A stretch of 64,000 nt of DNA from Sphingomonadaceae bacterium 3R27E2-A (GTDB lineage Bacteria > Pseudomonadota > Alphaproteobacteria > Sphingomonadales > Sphingomonadaceae). Below, one piece after another: positions 6,991 through 17,323 of this stretch. A program made the translations under genes and the position numbers. The notes under the pieces are model-generated. The model was not told the origin of the DNA. It was given only the letters and a program-made list of their open reading frames with translations, and searched no databases. Within the stretch, counting starts at the first letter, position 1, and each line of letters starts with the position of its first letter. Location of the stretch: contig SCNT01000012.1 of the NCBI GenBank assembly GCA_005503165.1, forward strand, positions 1 to 64,000. Reading direction: 5' to 3'.

Positions 6991-9900
6991 ATGACCAACT
7001 CGCCACTGGCGGGTGCCGCCGTGCGCCCGCTTGCTTCCGCTCGTCCGGACCAGACTGCCCGCTTCATCATTGCAGCCGCCCAGGGCTTACTCGGTCATCT
7101 TGCCGCCGGTCGCCGGATCGAGGCTCCCGCCATTCGCACCGCCATGCAATCGGCCTTTGGTGCAAGCGATGCCAGCGGGGCATGGGACTGGAAGACCGCA
7201 TACGAAGCGGTCGAAATCGCCCAGCTGCTGTTCTTGCGCCGCTATGGCCCAGCCATCCATGCCAAGACCGCCGATCCGTTCGAACGGCTGAAGCTGGTTG
7301 AGCGGATCGCCCGGCTCGCGCCAACCCAGACGCGGCGCAGCGAGGACATGGTGCAATATCAGCAGTTCTCGACACCGCTCGGGTTGGCATGGGTTTGTGG
7401 AATTGCCGCGAACTTCCAGCCGGGCGAACTGGTACTCGAACCGTCAGCGGGGACTGGGTTGCTGGCGATACAGGCCGAACTTGCCGGCGCAGGCCTCGCG
7501 TTCAACGAGGCTGCCGAAACGCGGCTTGAACTGCTGCGGCATCTGTTCGAGCGCGCAAGCGTGACCGCGCACGATGCGGCGCAGATCCACGATCGGCTCG
7601 ATGCGGGCGTGGTGCCGACGTGCATCGTCATGAACCCGCCGTTCTCGGCCTCGCTCGGCGTTAAGACCCGCGTTGCCGACGCCGCATTCCGCCACATCGC
7701 ATCCGCACTCGCCCGGCTCGCCGATGGCGGACGGCTCGTCGCGATTACGGGTAGCAGCTGTTCGCCCGATCATGCCGCCTGGCGGGGCAGCTTCATTCGG
7801 TTGCAGGAAAAGGCACGGGTCGTCTTCACCGCGCCGATCGCCGGCAGCATCTACGCGAGCCACGGCACGACCTTCGAGACCCGGCTGACCGTAATCGACA
7901 AGGTGCTTGCGGACGATCCCGGCGCCTTTCCGCAGTCGCACGTGATGGCTGCCGATCTGCCAAGCCTGCTGCGAATGCTGGTCGATGCACTGCCAGCGCG
8001 GGCGCCGGTTGCGGTATTGCCTGTCATTCCGTCGCCAAGAAAGATCGCTAGCTCCAGCTCTAGCGCTAGCGCTAGCCGCCGCGCCGCCGCTCCCAAACCT
8101 CGCCTCGTGGCCGCGCCGCCGGTTGAACCTGCTGGAGCCTTGCTCGATTATGAAACCGTCGATTGGGCTGCGACCAGTGGTGGTCGCCTGACCGACGCGC
8201 TGTACGAACCCTATGCGCTGCAATCGCCTCGCATCCCCGGCGCGCAGCCGCATCCGACCCAACTCGTCCAGTCTGCCGCCATGGCCTCGGTCGCGCCGCC
8301 CAAGCCCAGCTACCAGCCGCATCTGCCCGTTGGGCTAGTCGAACAGGGGCTCCTCTCCGACGCCCAGCTCGAATCCGTGATCTACGCGGGCGAAGCGCAT
8401 AGCGAACATCTCGCCGGGAGATGGACCGTCGATGCCACCTTCGACAAGATCGAGGCCGCGCCCGACGATTGCGACACCGCTGTCCAGTTCCGCAAGGGCT
8501 GGTTCCTCGGCGACGGCACGGGCGCGGGCAAAGGGCGACAGGTGGCAGGGGTGCTACTCGACAACTGGCTCAAGGGCCGTCGCCGCGCGGTGTGGATTTC
8601 GAAGTCGGACAAGCTGCTCGAAGACGCCCAGCGCGACTGGCGAGCATTGGGACAGGAGCCCTTGCTGATCCAGCCGCTCGCCCGCTTCCGGCAGGGAACG
8701 CCCATCCGGCTCGATCAGGGCATCCTTTTTACGACCTATGCCACGCTACGCTCCGACGCGCGTGAGAACTGGGTTTCGCGGGTCCAGCAGATTGTCGATT
8801 GGCTGGGGTCAGACTTCGACGGGGTCATAGTCTTCGACGAGAGCCATGCGATGCAGAATGCCGGTGGCGGCAAATCCGACCGGGGCGACAGCGCTCCTTC
8901 GCAGCAAGGCCGCGCCGGGCTGCGGCTGCAACACGCGCTGCCTGATGCCCGCGTGCTCTACGTCTCGGCAACCGGCGCGACCACGGTCGAGAACCTCGCC
9001 TATGCCCAGCGCCTTGGCCTGTGGGGCGGCGCAGACTTCCCGTTCGACAAGCGCACCGATTTCGTCGCGGCCATTGAAGCAGGCGGGGTCGCGGCGATGG
9101 AAGTGTTGGCGCGCGACCTCAAGGCGCTTGGACTCTATTCAGCCCGTTCGCTGTCCTACGAAGGCGTCGAGTACGAACTCGTCGAACACAAGCTTACCCC
9201 GGACCAGGTCCGCATCTACGACGCCTATGCCGGGGCCTTCCAGGTCATCCATAACAACCTCGATGCGGCACTCGAAGCCTCCGGCGTCACCAGTAGCAGC
9301 GAAGGCACATTGAACCGGCAGGCGAAATCTGCGGCCCGTTCGGCATTCGAGAGCGCCAAGCAGCGCTTCTTCAACCACCTGATCACCGCTATGAAGACAC
9401 CGACCTTGATCCGAGCAATCGAGCAGGGGCTTGCCGATGGCCATGCCGCCGTGGTTCAGATCGTATCGACCGGGGAAGCTTTGCTATCTCGCCGCCTCGC
9501 CGAGATCGATCCGGGCGAATGGAACGACATTTCCTGCGATGTAACTCCTCGCGAATACGTTCTGGACTATTTGGCGCACAGCTTCCCGGTCCAACTCCAT
9601 GAGACCTACACCGATGGCGACGGCAATCTCGCCTCGCGCCCGGCCTATGACGATGCCGGGAACGTGATCGAATGCCGGGAAGCTTGTCAGCGGCGCGACC
9701 GTCTGATCGAGAAGCTGGCATCGATGGAGCCGGTGCAAGGCGCTCTGGACCAGATCGTCCAGCGGTTCGGCACCGACATGGTGGCCGAGGTGACCGGGCG
9801 TTCGCGGCGCATTGTCCGCAAGGTCGATGCGGACGGGGAGCGGTTCGTAGTCGAGAACCGGCCCGCCCATGCCAATCTCGCCGAAGCGCAGGCGTTCATG

Positions 9901-11358
9901 GAGGACCAGAAGCCAATCCTCGTCTTCTCCGACGCTGGCGGCACGGGCAGGAGTTACCATGCGGATCTTGGGAGCCGGAACCAGCGCCTCCGCCACCATT
10001 ACCTGCTCGAAGCAGGCTGGAAGGCCGACACCGCGATCCAAGGGCTTGGGCGCACCAACCGCACCAACCAGGCGCAGCCGCCACTGTTCCGACCCGTCGC
10101 CACCGATGTCCAGGCCGAGAAGCGCTTCCTCTCGACCATCGCGCGGCGGCTCGACACATTGGGCGCGATTACCCGCGGTCAGCGCCAAACCGGTGGCCAG
10201 GGACTGTTCCGCCCCGAGGACAACCTCGAAAGCTCCTATGCCCACGCAGCTTTGCGGCAGTTCTACCTGCTGATCTATGCGGGAAAGGTCGAGCACTGTT
10301 CGCTGGCGACCTTCGAGGCCATGACCGGGCTATCGCTGACCGATGGCAGCGGCTGCTTGCGTGAAGAACTGCCGCCAATCACGACCTTTCTCAACCGGCT
10401 GCTGGCACTCACGATTTCGATGCAGAACGTGCTGTTCACGGTGTTCGAGCAATTGCTCGCCGCCAAGGTCGAGAGCGCGATCGCCGCAGGCTCCTACGAT
10501 GTCGGGCTGGAAACGCTGGTTGCCGACAGCTTCAGCGTCACGCGCAGCGAGCCCATACATGTCCATCCCGCCACCGGCGCGGAAACCCGGCTGCTCACCA
10601 TTGCCATGCGCGAGCGCAACCAGCCGCTGGCGCTCGACAAGGCGCTCGACCTGCTATGCGAGCCGGGCGCGCGGCGGCTGGTCAACTCCCGCTCGAAACG
10701 CGCTGCCGTGCAGCTTCCAGCGCGAAGCGTCATGCTCGACGATGGCGAGGTTGAACGGCGGGTACGGCTGATCCGGCCGATGGAGCGGCTAAACTTCGCG
10801 GCTCACCATTTGCCCGAGACAGCCTGGGAAGAGGTCGACGAACGGACCTTCTCTTCGACCTGGCAGGCCGAGGTGGCGCAGGTGGAGGAGTTCACGCAAA
10901 GCGAACTGCACATTGTCACCGGGCTGCTGCTGCCGATCTGGAAGCGGCTGCCGGAGGAATCGGCCCGCGTGTACCGGCTGCAGACCGACGATGGCATAAG
11001 CATTGTCGGACGGAGGGTGTCACCGGCATGGGCAGCGGGTGCTACGGCTAGCACTGACGCGCCCGAACTGTCGCCGTCGCAGGCACTTGCGCTGCTGCGT
11101 GAAGGGCATACGGTCCTCGATCTCTCCGATGGCCAGCAATTGCGCCGATCGCGCCTAATGCAGGTGAACCGGATCGAACTCACCGGGTTTGCGTCGACGG
11201 CGGTGGACCGGCTCAAGGCGATGGGGTTGTTCTCGGAGATCATCAGCTGGAAGCTGCGCCTGTTCGTGCCCGACGACTCAGTGGCAGGATGCCAGGTGCT
11301 CGAAAGACTGTTCGATCGCCATCCGCTGACCCGCGTCATCGACCGCAAGGCCGCCTAA
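6991..11358 (+). CDS. Strawberry-notch family bifunctional methyltransferase/helicase-like protein
   Basis: A very large protein of 1455 residues. The N-terminal part carries an N6-adenine-type methyltransferase fold: the SAM-binding motif LVLEPSAGTGLLAIQAELAG and the catalytic NPPF motif in IVMNPPFSASLG. The middle is an SF2-like ATPase with a modified Walker A (GDGTGAGKGRQ) and the box VIVFDESHAMQNAGG. The C-terminal strawberry-notch domain has ALGRTNRTNQAQPPLFRPVA-like sequence. Such proteins are widespread on mobile elements and are proposed to protect incoming or element DNA; this remains inference. ATG 6991 (MTNSPLAGAAVR) is preferred over the upstream in-frame start at 6895, which lies inside the preceding gene. 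It ends 1 bp before the toprim gene. Confidence 0.9.
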   Translation: MTNSPLAGAAVRPLASARPDQTARFIIAAAQGLLGHLAAGRRIEAPAIRTAMQSAFGASDASGAWDWKTAYEAVEIAQLLFLRRYGPAIHAKTADPFERLKLVERIARLAPTQTRRSEDMVQYQQFSTPLGLAWVCGIAANFQPGELVLEPSAGTGLLAIQAELAGAGLAFNEAAETRLELLRHLFERASVTAHDAAQIHDRLDAGVVPTCIVMNPPFSASLGVKTRVADAAFRHIASALARLADGGRLVAITGSSCSPDHAAWRGSFIRLQEKARVVFTAPIAGSIYASHGTTFETRLTVIDKVLADDPGAFPQSHVMAADLPSLLRMLVDALPARAPVAVLPVIPSPRKIASSSSSASASRRAAAPKPRLVAAPPVEPAGALLDYETVDWAATSGGRLTDALYEPYALQSPRIPGAQPHPTQLVQSAAMASVAPPKPSYQPHLPVGLVEQGLLSDAQLESVIYAGEAHSEHLAGRWTVDATFDKIEAAPDDCDTAVQFRKGWFLGDGTGAGKGRQVAGVLLDNWLKGRRRAVWISKSDKLLEDAQRDWRALGQEPLLIQPLARFRQGTPIRLDQGILFTTYATLRSDARENWVSRVQQIVDWLGSDFDGVIVFDESHAMQNAGGGKSDRGDSAPSQQGRAGLRLQHALPDARVLYVSATGATTVENLAYAQRLGLWGGADFPFDKRTDFVAAIEAGGVAAMEVLARDLKALGLYSARSLSYEGVEYELVEHKLTPDQVRIYDAYAGAFQVIHNNLDAALEASGVTSSSEGTLNRQAKSAARSAFESAKQRFFNHLITAMKTPTLIRAIEQGLADGHAAVVQIVSTGEALLSRRLAEIDPGEWNDISCDVTPREYVLDYLAHSFPVQLHETYTDGDGNLASRPAYDDAGNVIECREACQRRDRLIEKLASMEPVQGALDQIVQRFGTDMVAEVTGRSRRIVRKVDADGERFVVENRPAHANLAEAQAFMEDQKPILVFSDAGGTGRSYHADLGSRNQRLRHHYLLEAGWKADTAIQGLGRTNRTNQAQPPLFRPVATDVQAEKRFLSTIARRLDTLGAITRGQRQTGGQGLFRPEDNLESSYAHAALRQFYLLIYAGKVEHCSLATFEAMTGLSLTDGSGCLREELPPITTFLNRLLALTISMQNVLFTVFEQLLAAKVESAIAAGSYDVGLETLVADSFSVTRSEPIHVHPATGAETRLLTIAMRERNQPLALDKALDLLCEPGARRLVNSRSKRAAVQLPARSVMLDDGEVERRVRLIRPMERLNFAAHHLPETAWEEVDERTFSSTWQAEVAQVEEFTQSELHIVTGLLLPIWKRLPEESARVYRLQTDDGISIVGRRVSPAWAAGATASTDAPELSPSQALALLREGHTVLDLSDGQQLRRSRLMQVNRIELTGFASTAVDRLKAMGLFSEIISWKLRLFVPDDSVAGCQVLERLFDRHPLTRVIDRKAA

Positions 11359-11359
11359 C

Positions 11360-12409
11360 ATGAGCAGGATTTCCACCCGCGCGGCGGACCTGTCAGAACG
11401 GCTCGCCCGGAATGCGCACGCCGTTTGCCGCCACTACCTCCCCGCCGGTCGGAGAGAAGGGCGCTATTGGATGGTCGGCGATGTGACCGGGACGCCGGGG
11501 CGCAGCCTCTATGTCCGTCTCTTCGAGACCGAACGCGGCACGATCGGCAACTGGGTCGATGCGGCGACCGGCGAACACGGCGACCTTATCGACCTCATCC
11601 GGCTCAACCGGCGCCATGGACGGCTTGCCGAGACCATCGACGAAGCCGAGCGCTTCCTGTCCCTGCCGCCATCGGTTGACGACGAACAGCGGAACCGTGC
11701 TCCCGGTCCACCGGCACGTGCAGGATCGCCATCGGCAGCACGGCGACTGTTCGCTGCCTCCAAGCCGATCACTGCCACACTGGCTGCGACCTACCTCCAA
11801 TCGCGCGGCATTTTGCATCTTGCCGACCTGTCAGCCCTGCGGTTCCATCCTCGCTGTTACTATCGGCCCCACGACGACGATGGGCCCGGAACACCTGGCG
11901 CATTTGCGGCGCTGATCGCATCGGTGACCGATGACGACGGCACTCAGACTGGCACCCATCGTACCTGGCTTGACCCATCCGGCAGTGCCAAAGCCGCAGT
12001 CGCATCGCCGCGCCGGGCGATGGGCCATATCCTCGGCAACGCGATCCGGTTCGGACAGGCGCAGGATGCCATGGCCGCTGGTGAAGGCATCGAGACCATG
12101 CTTTCCTTGCGCGAGGTCTTACCGACATTGCCACTGGCCGCCGCCACCTCCTCGTCGCACTTGGCTGCCATTCAGTTCTCGCCGCCACTTCGCCGTCTCT
12201 ACGTCGCTCGCGACCGCGATGCGGCTGGGGACGCGGCCTATGCGATCCTGACCGAGCGGGCACAGGCAGCGGGGATCGAACTGCTCCCGCTCGTGCCCGG
12301 GCTCGGTGATTTCAACGACGACTTGCGCCAACATGGTCCATCGGTGGTCGGCGCGCGGGTTGTCGATCAGTTGCATGAGGCCGACCGGGCACGGTTTCAA
12401 CGTCTCTGA
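11360..12409 (+). CDS. Toprim domain-containing primase-like protein (DUF7146)
   Basis: 349 residues. The N-terminal part (about 15-95) resembles the zinc-ribbon-less plasmid primase domain, with HYLPAGRREGRYWMVGDVTG and NWVDAATGEHGDLIDLIR. The C-terminal toprim domain shows the glutamate motif AAGEGIETMLSL and the DxD-type strand LYVARDRDAAGDAAY. These are the metal-binding acidic residues expected of toprim enzymes. It probably primes or supports replication or transfer of the element. The start codon follows the strawberry-notch stop after one base, so the two are translationally coupled. Confidence 0.85.
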   Translation: MSRISTRAADLSERLARNAHAVCRHYLPAGRREGRYWMVGDVTGTPGRSLYVRLFETERGTIGNWVDAATGEHGDLIDLIRLNRRHGRLAETIDEAERFLSLPPSVDDEQRNRAPGPPARAGSPSAARRLFAASKPITATLAATYLQSRGILHLADLSALRFHPRCYYRPHDDDGPGTPGAFAALIASVTDDDGTQTGTHRTWLDPSGSAKAAVASPRRAMGHILGNAIRFGQAQDAMAAGEGIETMLSLREVLPTLPLAAATSSSHLAAIQFSPPLRRLYVARDRDAAGDAAYAILTERAQAAGIELLPLVPGLGDFNDDLRQHGPSVVGARVVDQLHEADRARFQRL

Positions 12410-12529
12410 GCTGGGCCGAGACAGGATCGGGATGATGGTCCCCGGCATGGGCAGTTCCGCGGAGCCATGCCGGACCCACCCGGCCTTCTTTAGGGGCGAT
12501 CCGGGAGGACCGGCTGCGGCGCGCCCGCA

Positions 12530-12609
12530 ATGGCGGGTCGGCGGCTATTTTCCGGCGGCGCGGTGCCCGCGCCTTTCCACCGCGAACCAAAATAGCCGCC
12601 GCCCGCCAT
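12530..12609. repeat. Long inverted repeat in the toprim-DUF2493 gap
   Basis: The gap 12410-12717 holds no gene. Two arms of 21-22 bp (12530-12551 and 12589-12609) are reverse complements except for one extra base. Each ends in a GCGGCTATTTT or AAAATAGCCGC block and they are separated by 37 bp. The structure is too long and too asymmetric for an ordinary terminator and has no T tract. It could be an origin-like or protein-binding structure, a mobile palindromic repeat or a structured RNA. Which one is unknown. Confidence 0.55.
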
Positions 12610-12717
12610 CCTCCGCTCACGCTGCGGCCTTGCAGGTGCGGCCACGCCCCAGCCGGTCAGAGGGATCGCCGGAAGGCCGGGCGAGGTGCCCGGCTCAGAT
12701 CCTCAAGGACCGCAATC

Positions 12718-13629
12718 ATGGCCGAGCCGTTCGAACCCGATCACGAAATGTCCCCCACCGCCCATCTCCTCGATGAAATGGCCCTCTACGGCTACCGCCC
12801 CTTCTCGGACGAAGCCGACCCGCGGCCACTTCCCGACGAACGCATCGCGACTGGTGCGGTCGCCGACATGTTCGACGCGCTGATCGCAACCATGATCGAC
12901 ACGCGGCTCGAACCCGATCTGGAAAACCTGTGCTGGTCGCTCGCCAACCTCTTCCACCGCGCCGAGGGCCGGATCCAGCGCGAGCTTGACGACAACGAGG
13001 ACGCCCAGAAGCGCGGGCAGCGTGAACAGGATGGCTCCGAGGTCAAATCGGTCGAGCTTGAACGGCTGATCAACGAAGGCATTGGCCTGATCGAACGGCG
13101 CAACGCGATGGAGTTCATGCGCGAGGTCGCCTCCGACCAGTTCGAAGCGCATTTCCGCAAGGCCTGGACCCCACGCATCGGATCGCTCGTCAACCATCGC
13201 ACCCTGACCGCCACCATGATCGACAGCCGCGACTTCCTTGCCGCCAAACGGCGCTCCGAAACCGAACCACTGCTGCCGACCGGGACCCGGATCGCGTTCA
13301 CCTCCGGCCCCGCCTATCAGGATCACAACCGCATCTGGGCCGTGCTCGACAAGGTGCTCGCCAAATATCCCGACATGGTTTTGTTCCACGGCGGCAACCC
13401 GACCGGTGGCGAACACATCGCATCGCTTTGGGCACGGAATCGCAAGATCGTCCATGTCCCGTTCCGGCCCGACTGGGACCGGTTCAAGAAGGCGGCACCG
13501 TTCCGTCGCAACGATCAGATGCTGGAAGCACTGCCCAAGGCCGTGGTTGCGTGTCCGGGCAATGGCATCAATGCCAACCTGGTCGACAAGGCGCGCAAGC
13601 TTGGGATTTCGGTCTGGGCGATTGAATGA
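12718..13629 (+). CDS. DUF2493 domain-containing protein (SLOG superfamily)
   Basis: 303 residues. The C-terminal third is the DUF2493 domain, a Rossmann-like SLOG fold that binds nucleotide ligands: RIAFTSGPAYQDHNRIWAVL, the glycine-rich LFHGGNPTGGEHIASLWA and the segment VVACPGNGINANLVDKARK. The N-terminal two thirds are helical and acidic, with a charged stretch (RELDDNEDAQKRGQREQDG) that could be coiled coil. The family is common in plasmid and ICE backbones of sphingomonads. SLOG proteins are suspected nucleotide sensors, but no role is shown for this one. Confidence 0.87.
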   Translation: MAEPFEPDHEMSPTAHLLDEMALYGYRPFSDEADPRPLPDERIATGAVADMFDALIATMIDTRLEPDLENLCWSLANLFHRAEGRIQRELDDNEDAQKRGQREQDGSEVKSVELERLINEGIGLIERRNAMEFMREVASDQFEAHFRKAWTPRIGSLVNHRTLTATMIDSRDFLAAKRRSETEPLLPTGTRIAFTSGPAYQDHNRIWAVLDKVLAKYPDMVLFHGGNPTGGEHIASLWARNRKIVHVPFRPDWDRFKKAAPFRRNDQMLEALPKAVVACPGNGINANLVDKARKLGISVWAIE

Positions 13630-14002
13630 CGGATTCCAACCCAGAGCCCCGCTGAGAATCTCTACTCCCGACAGAAGCTGCCAATAGTATAGCGCCTCCC
13701 GAAGCAGTCCGTCAGCCGTGCGCCCCAATCACGGTCATTCCGTGGGCCTCCGGTTAACGGCTAGAGCTGCCGCTCGTTCAGAATGTCGACAGGCAAACCG
13801 GGACAACGTGCATTCGTTTTTGCCGCTCCCGAACGATCTGTCAAAGGTCCGCACCTCTCGTAATACCAAGCTTGAGCCCTTCGCTGATTGGCATCGCAGA
13901 TCGTGGGCGGATAGCGTACGGGCAAGTATCTGGACGCCGGACGCAATATGCGGAAGATCGCTTTGCAGCGCCCGCTATCGCTGATTGGCTGATTCAGTGT
14001 TG
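13630..14002. other. Gene-free gap between ICE backbone and helicase operon
   Basis: No supportable gene or RNA. Transcription converges from the DUF2493 gene (plus) and the helicase gene (minus), so terminators are expected, but I see no strong hairpin with a T tract. The local composition is less GC-rich around 13790-13930. This gap is probably the left junction of the inserted two-gene cassette. Confidence 0.3.
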
Positions 14003-17000
14003 CTAGAGTTCATCGAACATTGCGAGCAGATGAGCATGCCGGACCCGCTCAAGAACGGTGTCAAAAGTCTCGAAGGGCTCGCCGGCTGGAATATTGCGCT
14101 CGATCTGCAGGAACTGTGCACGAGCAGCGGGCCGTGAATCCGAGTTCAGATGCACCGCGTTCGCGAGTTGTTCAGGGCTTGCGCAGCCCTTGCGGACCAC
14201 GCCGCTCAAGGTCTGCAGGACGATCGGTATGGTAGGCTCTTCTCCAGCCGCCACGGCTCTCGCCGCCAGGATGCGTGCTGGCAGGCCGGCGACAAAGGCC
14301 AGGTCCGGAACGAGGCGAACCGCGAAGTGCCGCGCGGTCTCGCAGGTCTTGATGAGATGCTCCTTGGTTCCAATCGCGCGTTCTAGTTCGCAGAGCGGCT
14401 TGCCCGCCATCCATGCGGTCAGCAGTGGCCGGATCTGCGGCAGGGCCACCTTGGCCTTGGCTGCATTGCCGGCGATCGCCCGATAGTCCTTCCCAAACAA
14501 CCCCTCGATGTCGTTGGGCCTGATCAAGTGCATCAACCAAGCCGGGTTGGCCTCGATCCAGTCGAACAACGTGTTCATGCAGTCCGTGCTGTCACCATCG
14601 AACGCTCCGGCCTCGATCAGCGCGGTCAGGCTGGCGACGACCTCATAGGGCAGTCCTGCCGACGCGGCGACGCGCTCGAGCCAAGTTAGGTCCTGCTTAG
14701 GCGCCAGCACTTCGCGGCGCGCAAGCGCTGCGTCGATGCGGCTCTCGACCCACTCGGCCTTGCCTTCCCGGCGCTTGCGGTACGCGGCGAAAGATCGTCG
14801 GATCATCGCCCTCGCAGGTTCGTCGGGCGCATCGTCCTCCCCGACCGGCAGTCGGGCGAGGAAATAGTCCTCATTGCCTTCATGCGCGTGCATGTGGATG
14901 CGATCTAGCAGCCCAGTTAGCGGGTCATCGATCTTGAGGCACTGGTCCGATTGCGAGAAGATGCTCTGGAGCGACATCCAGTGGCGATGGATCGTGTTCT
15001 CATCGTCATCGATGTTGATGATTTTGCTCGGCACCACCAGCACGAAGCCCTGGCCGCCTTCTCCGGCGCGCCCGGCACGACCGGCGGCATTGAGCAATTC
15101 ATGCGCGTCGAGCTGCTTGAACTTGTCATCCGACACGTCCCAGCGGCTGTCGCCCGCGATCAGGACCACGTCGCTCGGCAGGTTCATGCCCTGCGCTAGG
15201 GTGGACGTAGCGAACAGGGCGTCGACACCGTCGCGCCGCTTGAACAGCGACTCGTGGAGCATGCGCTCGGGCTTGAGCAGCTGGCCGTGGTGGCTGGTGG
15301 CGCTCCCATCGACCTGGCCGGCGGCGTCCAGTTTGAGATAGCAGTGCTGCGGCCCGCCCATTTCCTCCTCGACAAGTTTCCGCCAGCCTTGCTCCTCCTC
15401 AGTAAGCACGACCCGGCGCTTGGGCAGCAGGGTGCGAAAATGACGGACGGTGGATTCGGCGGCGATCGTGCTCTGGACGAAGGTCAGGGTTTTGAGGCCA
15501 TCCTCGGCGGCTGCCGCCGCGATCGTGCCGGCGACGATATTGCCGTTCGGCGTCATATACCATTCGCCGGACTTTTCCGACACGCCGGTTGCGAACGGCA
15601 CCGCCTCGTCGAGCAGCGCCATCAGCGCATAGTCGTCGCGATTGCGGGTCGCCCAGGTCTGCCGCAGGCAGAAAAAGGCGAAGGGCGGAGCATGGAGGCG
15701 GCTTGCGAGAGGCTTGGGCACGCCCTTGGTGGTGGCAGTGAGCTGCTCGGTGGCAAGCAACTCGTTGAGCTCGGTGATGCGCGCGGCTTCGTAGGCCACG
15801 CAGCCGCGGGCCTGGCGGGTCGGCTTCCATGCGAGATCGAGCGGAAGGCACGGACGGCCGGTAAGCTCGGTCACCCAGCCGGCCATCTCTTCGGCGTTTT
15901 GCATCATCGCCGATACGAGCAGCAGGTCGGCATCCGGCGCGTAGCTGGTGAGATTGAGGATGCACAGCATCGCGTCGATCGCCCGCCGGCTGCGGTCGGA
16001 TTCGCGGGGATGAAGGAGGTGGCATTCGTCGAACACCACCAGCGCGACCTGCGCGAACGCTTCCGGCTGGATCGACTGCAGCACGAGACAACGTTCGGGC
16101 GTGGTGACGATGATCTCCGGCAGATCGAGGACGTTGGAGAAGGTGATCTCGTCGTCGAGATCGCCGAGAACGGTATAGTCCTTAAACGCATTGCCGAGCG
16201 TGAAGGCAGTCTGGTCGACCAGCGCCAGTGTCGGCGCGAGCACGACGACCTGTCCGCCGCCGAGTAAAGCCGCGGCGATCTTGAGTTCGGCCAGCGTCGA
16301 CTTGCCGCCCCCGGTCGGAAAGCTCACCGCCGCGGATACGCCCTTGGCAAGATAGCCTTTCTCTAGCGCTACGCGGTGGTTTCGCCAGAGATAGGGACGC
16401 TTGCGCGCGGCCCGACGAATGACCTGCCACCATGCGCCCGGATCGACGCCGTCCGGCGCGGGAACACGGCAAAGTGCCGCTTCGGCAAGATTGCCGGACA
16501 CGGCCAGCAGCAGCTTCGCGATATGGAGCGGGCCGGGAAAAGTGCTGAAGACTTGGGGACCATCCTCGTCGAACACGTCTCCGATCACGGCGACGGACAG
16601 CGCGCGCACTTGGGCGAAGATGCGGCGCGATTCCGGTGTCGCGTCGGCAGCGACGCCCTCTCGTGGCGCGACGAGCAGTTCGCGCGCGAGCTGGATCACG
16701 CCCGCGTGTAGCCGGCGCAGCAGTGCCTCCACCGCAATTCCGCTGCCGCTCATATCGGATGGAGGATCGTAGAATTCGAAATTGTCCTCATCAACTTCGC
16801 TGGCGATCACCTCGCGCAAGCGGCCGGTGGCTAGGTCGCCGATTGCGGTCACAAGCCGACCTTCGGCGCTCAGATCGCCGTCCGGGCGCTTGAGCCGCTT
16901 GGCCATCTCGGCTGCATCGCTCTGCGAGTCCGCGATCAGAAACAGCAGCGTCGCGCAGATGTCATGATCGGCATGGATCGCGTTGATGCTGGAGAAGCGC

Positions 17001-17323
17001 AGCGCGTCGTCGGCGGCGACAGTCTCGGCCATGAGGCACAGCTGGTGAGCGGTGCCGGCCACGAATGCGGCCGAGGCGCGGTCGGCCCGCTCCGGCGCGG
17101 TTGCAACGAGCAATTCCTGCGCCGCCGCCAGACGGCGCATCTCGGCGAGCAATTCGAAAACGGCCTCGCCGCGCTGCTCAAGGTTTGCGCCCCCGCGCAG
17201 GCGGACACGCGCCGCCACGATCTCGGCGAAGGCGTTGGTGAAGCGTTGCGGCAGCTCGGCAAAGTCGAGGTCGCCGAGCGGCGGCGCGCGTCCGATCAAG
17301 TCGATCGTGACAGGATCAAACAT
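14003..17323 (-). CDS. DEAD/DEAH-like SF2 helicase, HamB-like partner of a nuclease
   Basis: 1106 residues. A 330-residue N-terminal extension precedes a Ski2/Hel308-like helicase core. Walker A is at 336-342 (PTGGGKS), motif Ia has VLAPTLALVDQ, motif Ib TTPERC, the Walker B DECH box is at 432-435 and motif III is SAMM. The second RecA domain has the segment LFATSTLAQGMNLPSDVVLI and motif VI AAGRAGRAG. The long C-terminal region resembles no domain I can name. The start overlaps the end of the nuclease gene by 8 bp, so the two are coupled. The nuclease-then-helicase order and these sizes match Hachiman (HamA-HamB) or AbpAB-type anti-phage systems; the exact family is unproven. Confidence 0.72.
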   Translation of the reverse strand: MFDPVTIDLIGRAPPLGDLDFAELPQRFTNAFAEIVAARVRLRGGANLEQRGEAVFELLAEMRRLAAAQELLVATAPERADRASAAFVAGTAHQLCLMAETVAADDALRFSSINAIHADHDICATLLFLIADSQSDAAEMAKRLKRPDGDLSAEGRLVTAIGDLATGRLREVIASEVDEDNFEFYDPPSDMSGSGIAVEALLRRLHAGVIQLARELLVAPREGVAADATPESRRIFAQVRALSVAVIGDVFDEDGPQVFSTFPGPLHIAKLLLAVSGNLAEAALCRVPAPDGVDPGAWWQVIRRAARKRPYLWRNHRVALEKGYLAKGVSAAVSFPTGGGKSTLAELKIAAALLGGGQVVVLAPTLALVDQTAFTLGNAFKDYTVLGDLDDEITFSNVLDLPEIIVTTPERCLVLQSIQPEAFAQVALVVFDECHLLHPRESDRSRRAIDAMLCILNLTSYAPDADLLLVSAMMQNAEEMAGWVTELTGRPCLPLDLAWKPTRQARGCVAYEAARITELNELLATEQLTATTKGVPKPLASRLHAPPFAFFCLRQTWATRNRDDYALMALLDEAVPFATGVSEKSGEWYMTPNGNIVAGTIAAAAAEDGLKTLTFVQSTIAAESTVRHFRTLLPKRRVVLTEEEQGWRKLVEEEMGGPQHCYLKLDAAGQVDGSATSHHGQLLKPERMLHESLFKRRDGVDALFATSTLAQGMNLPSDVVLIAGDSRWDVSDDKFKQLDAHELLNAAGRAGRAGEGGQGFVLVVPSKIINIDDDENTIHRHWMSLQSIFSQSDQCLKIDDPLTGLLDRIHMHAHEGNEDYFLARLPVGEDDAPDEPARAMIRRSFAAYRKRREGKAEWVESRIDAALARREVLAPKQDLTWLERVAASAGLPYEVVASLTALIEAGAFDGDSTDCMNTLFDWIEANPAWLMHLIRPNDIEGLFGKDYRAIAGNAAKAKVALPQIRPLLTAWMAGKPLCELERAIGTKEHLIKTCETARHFAVRLVPDLAFVAGLPARILAARAVAAGEEPTIPIVLQTLSGVVRKGCASPEQLANAVHLNSDSRPAARAQFLQIERNIPAGEPFETFDTVLERVRHAHLLAMFDEL

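Noticed and set aside
15254-16267. 337-residue plus-strand frame inside the helicase gene
   Set aside because: Antisense shadow of the helicase with no recognisable domain or start signal.
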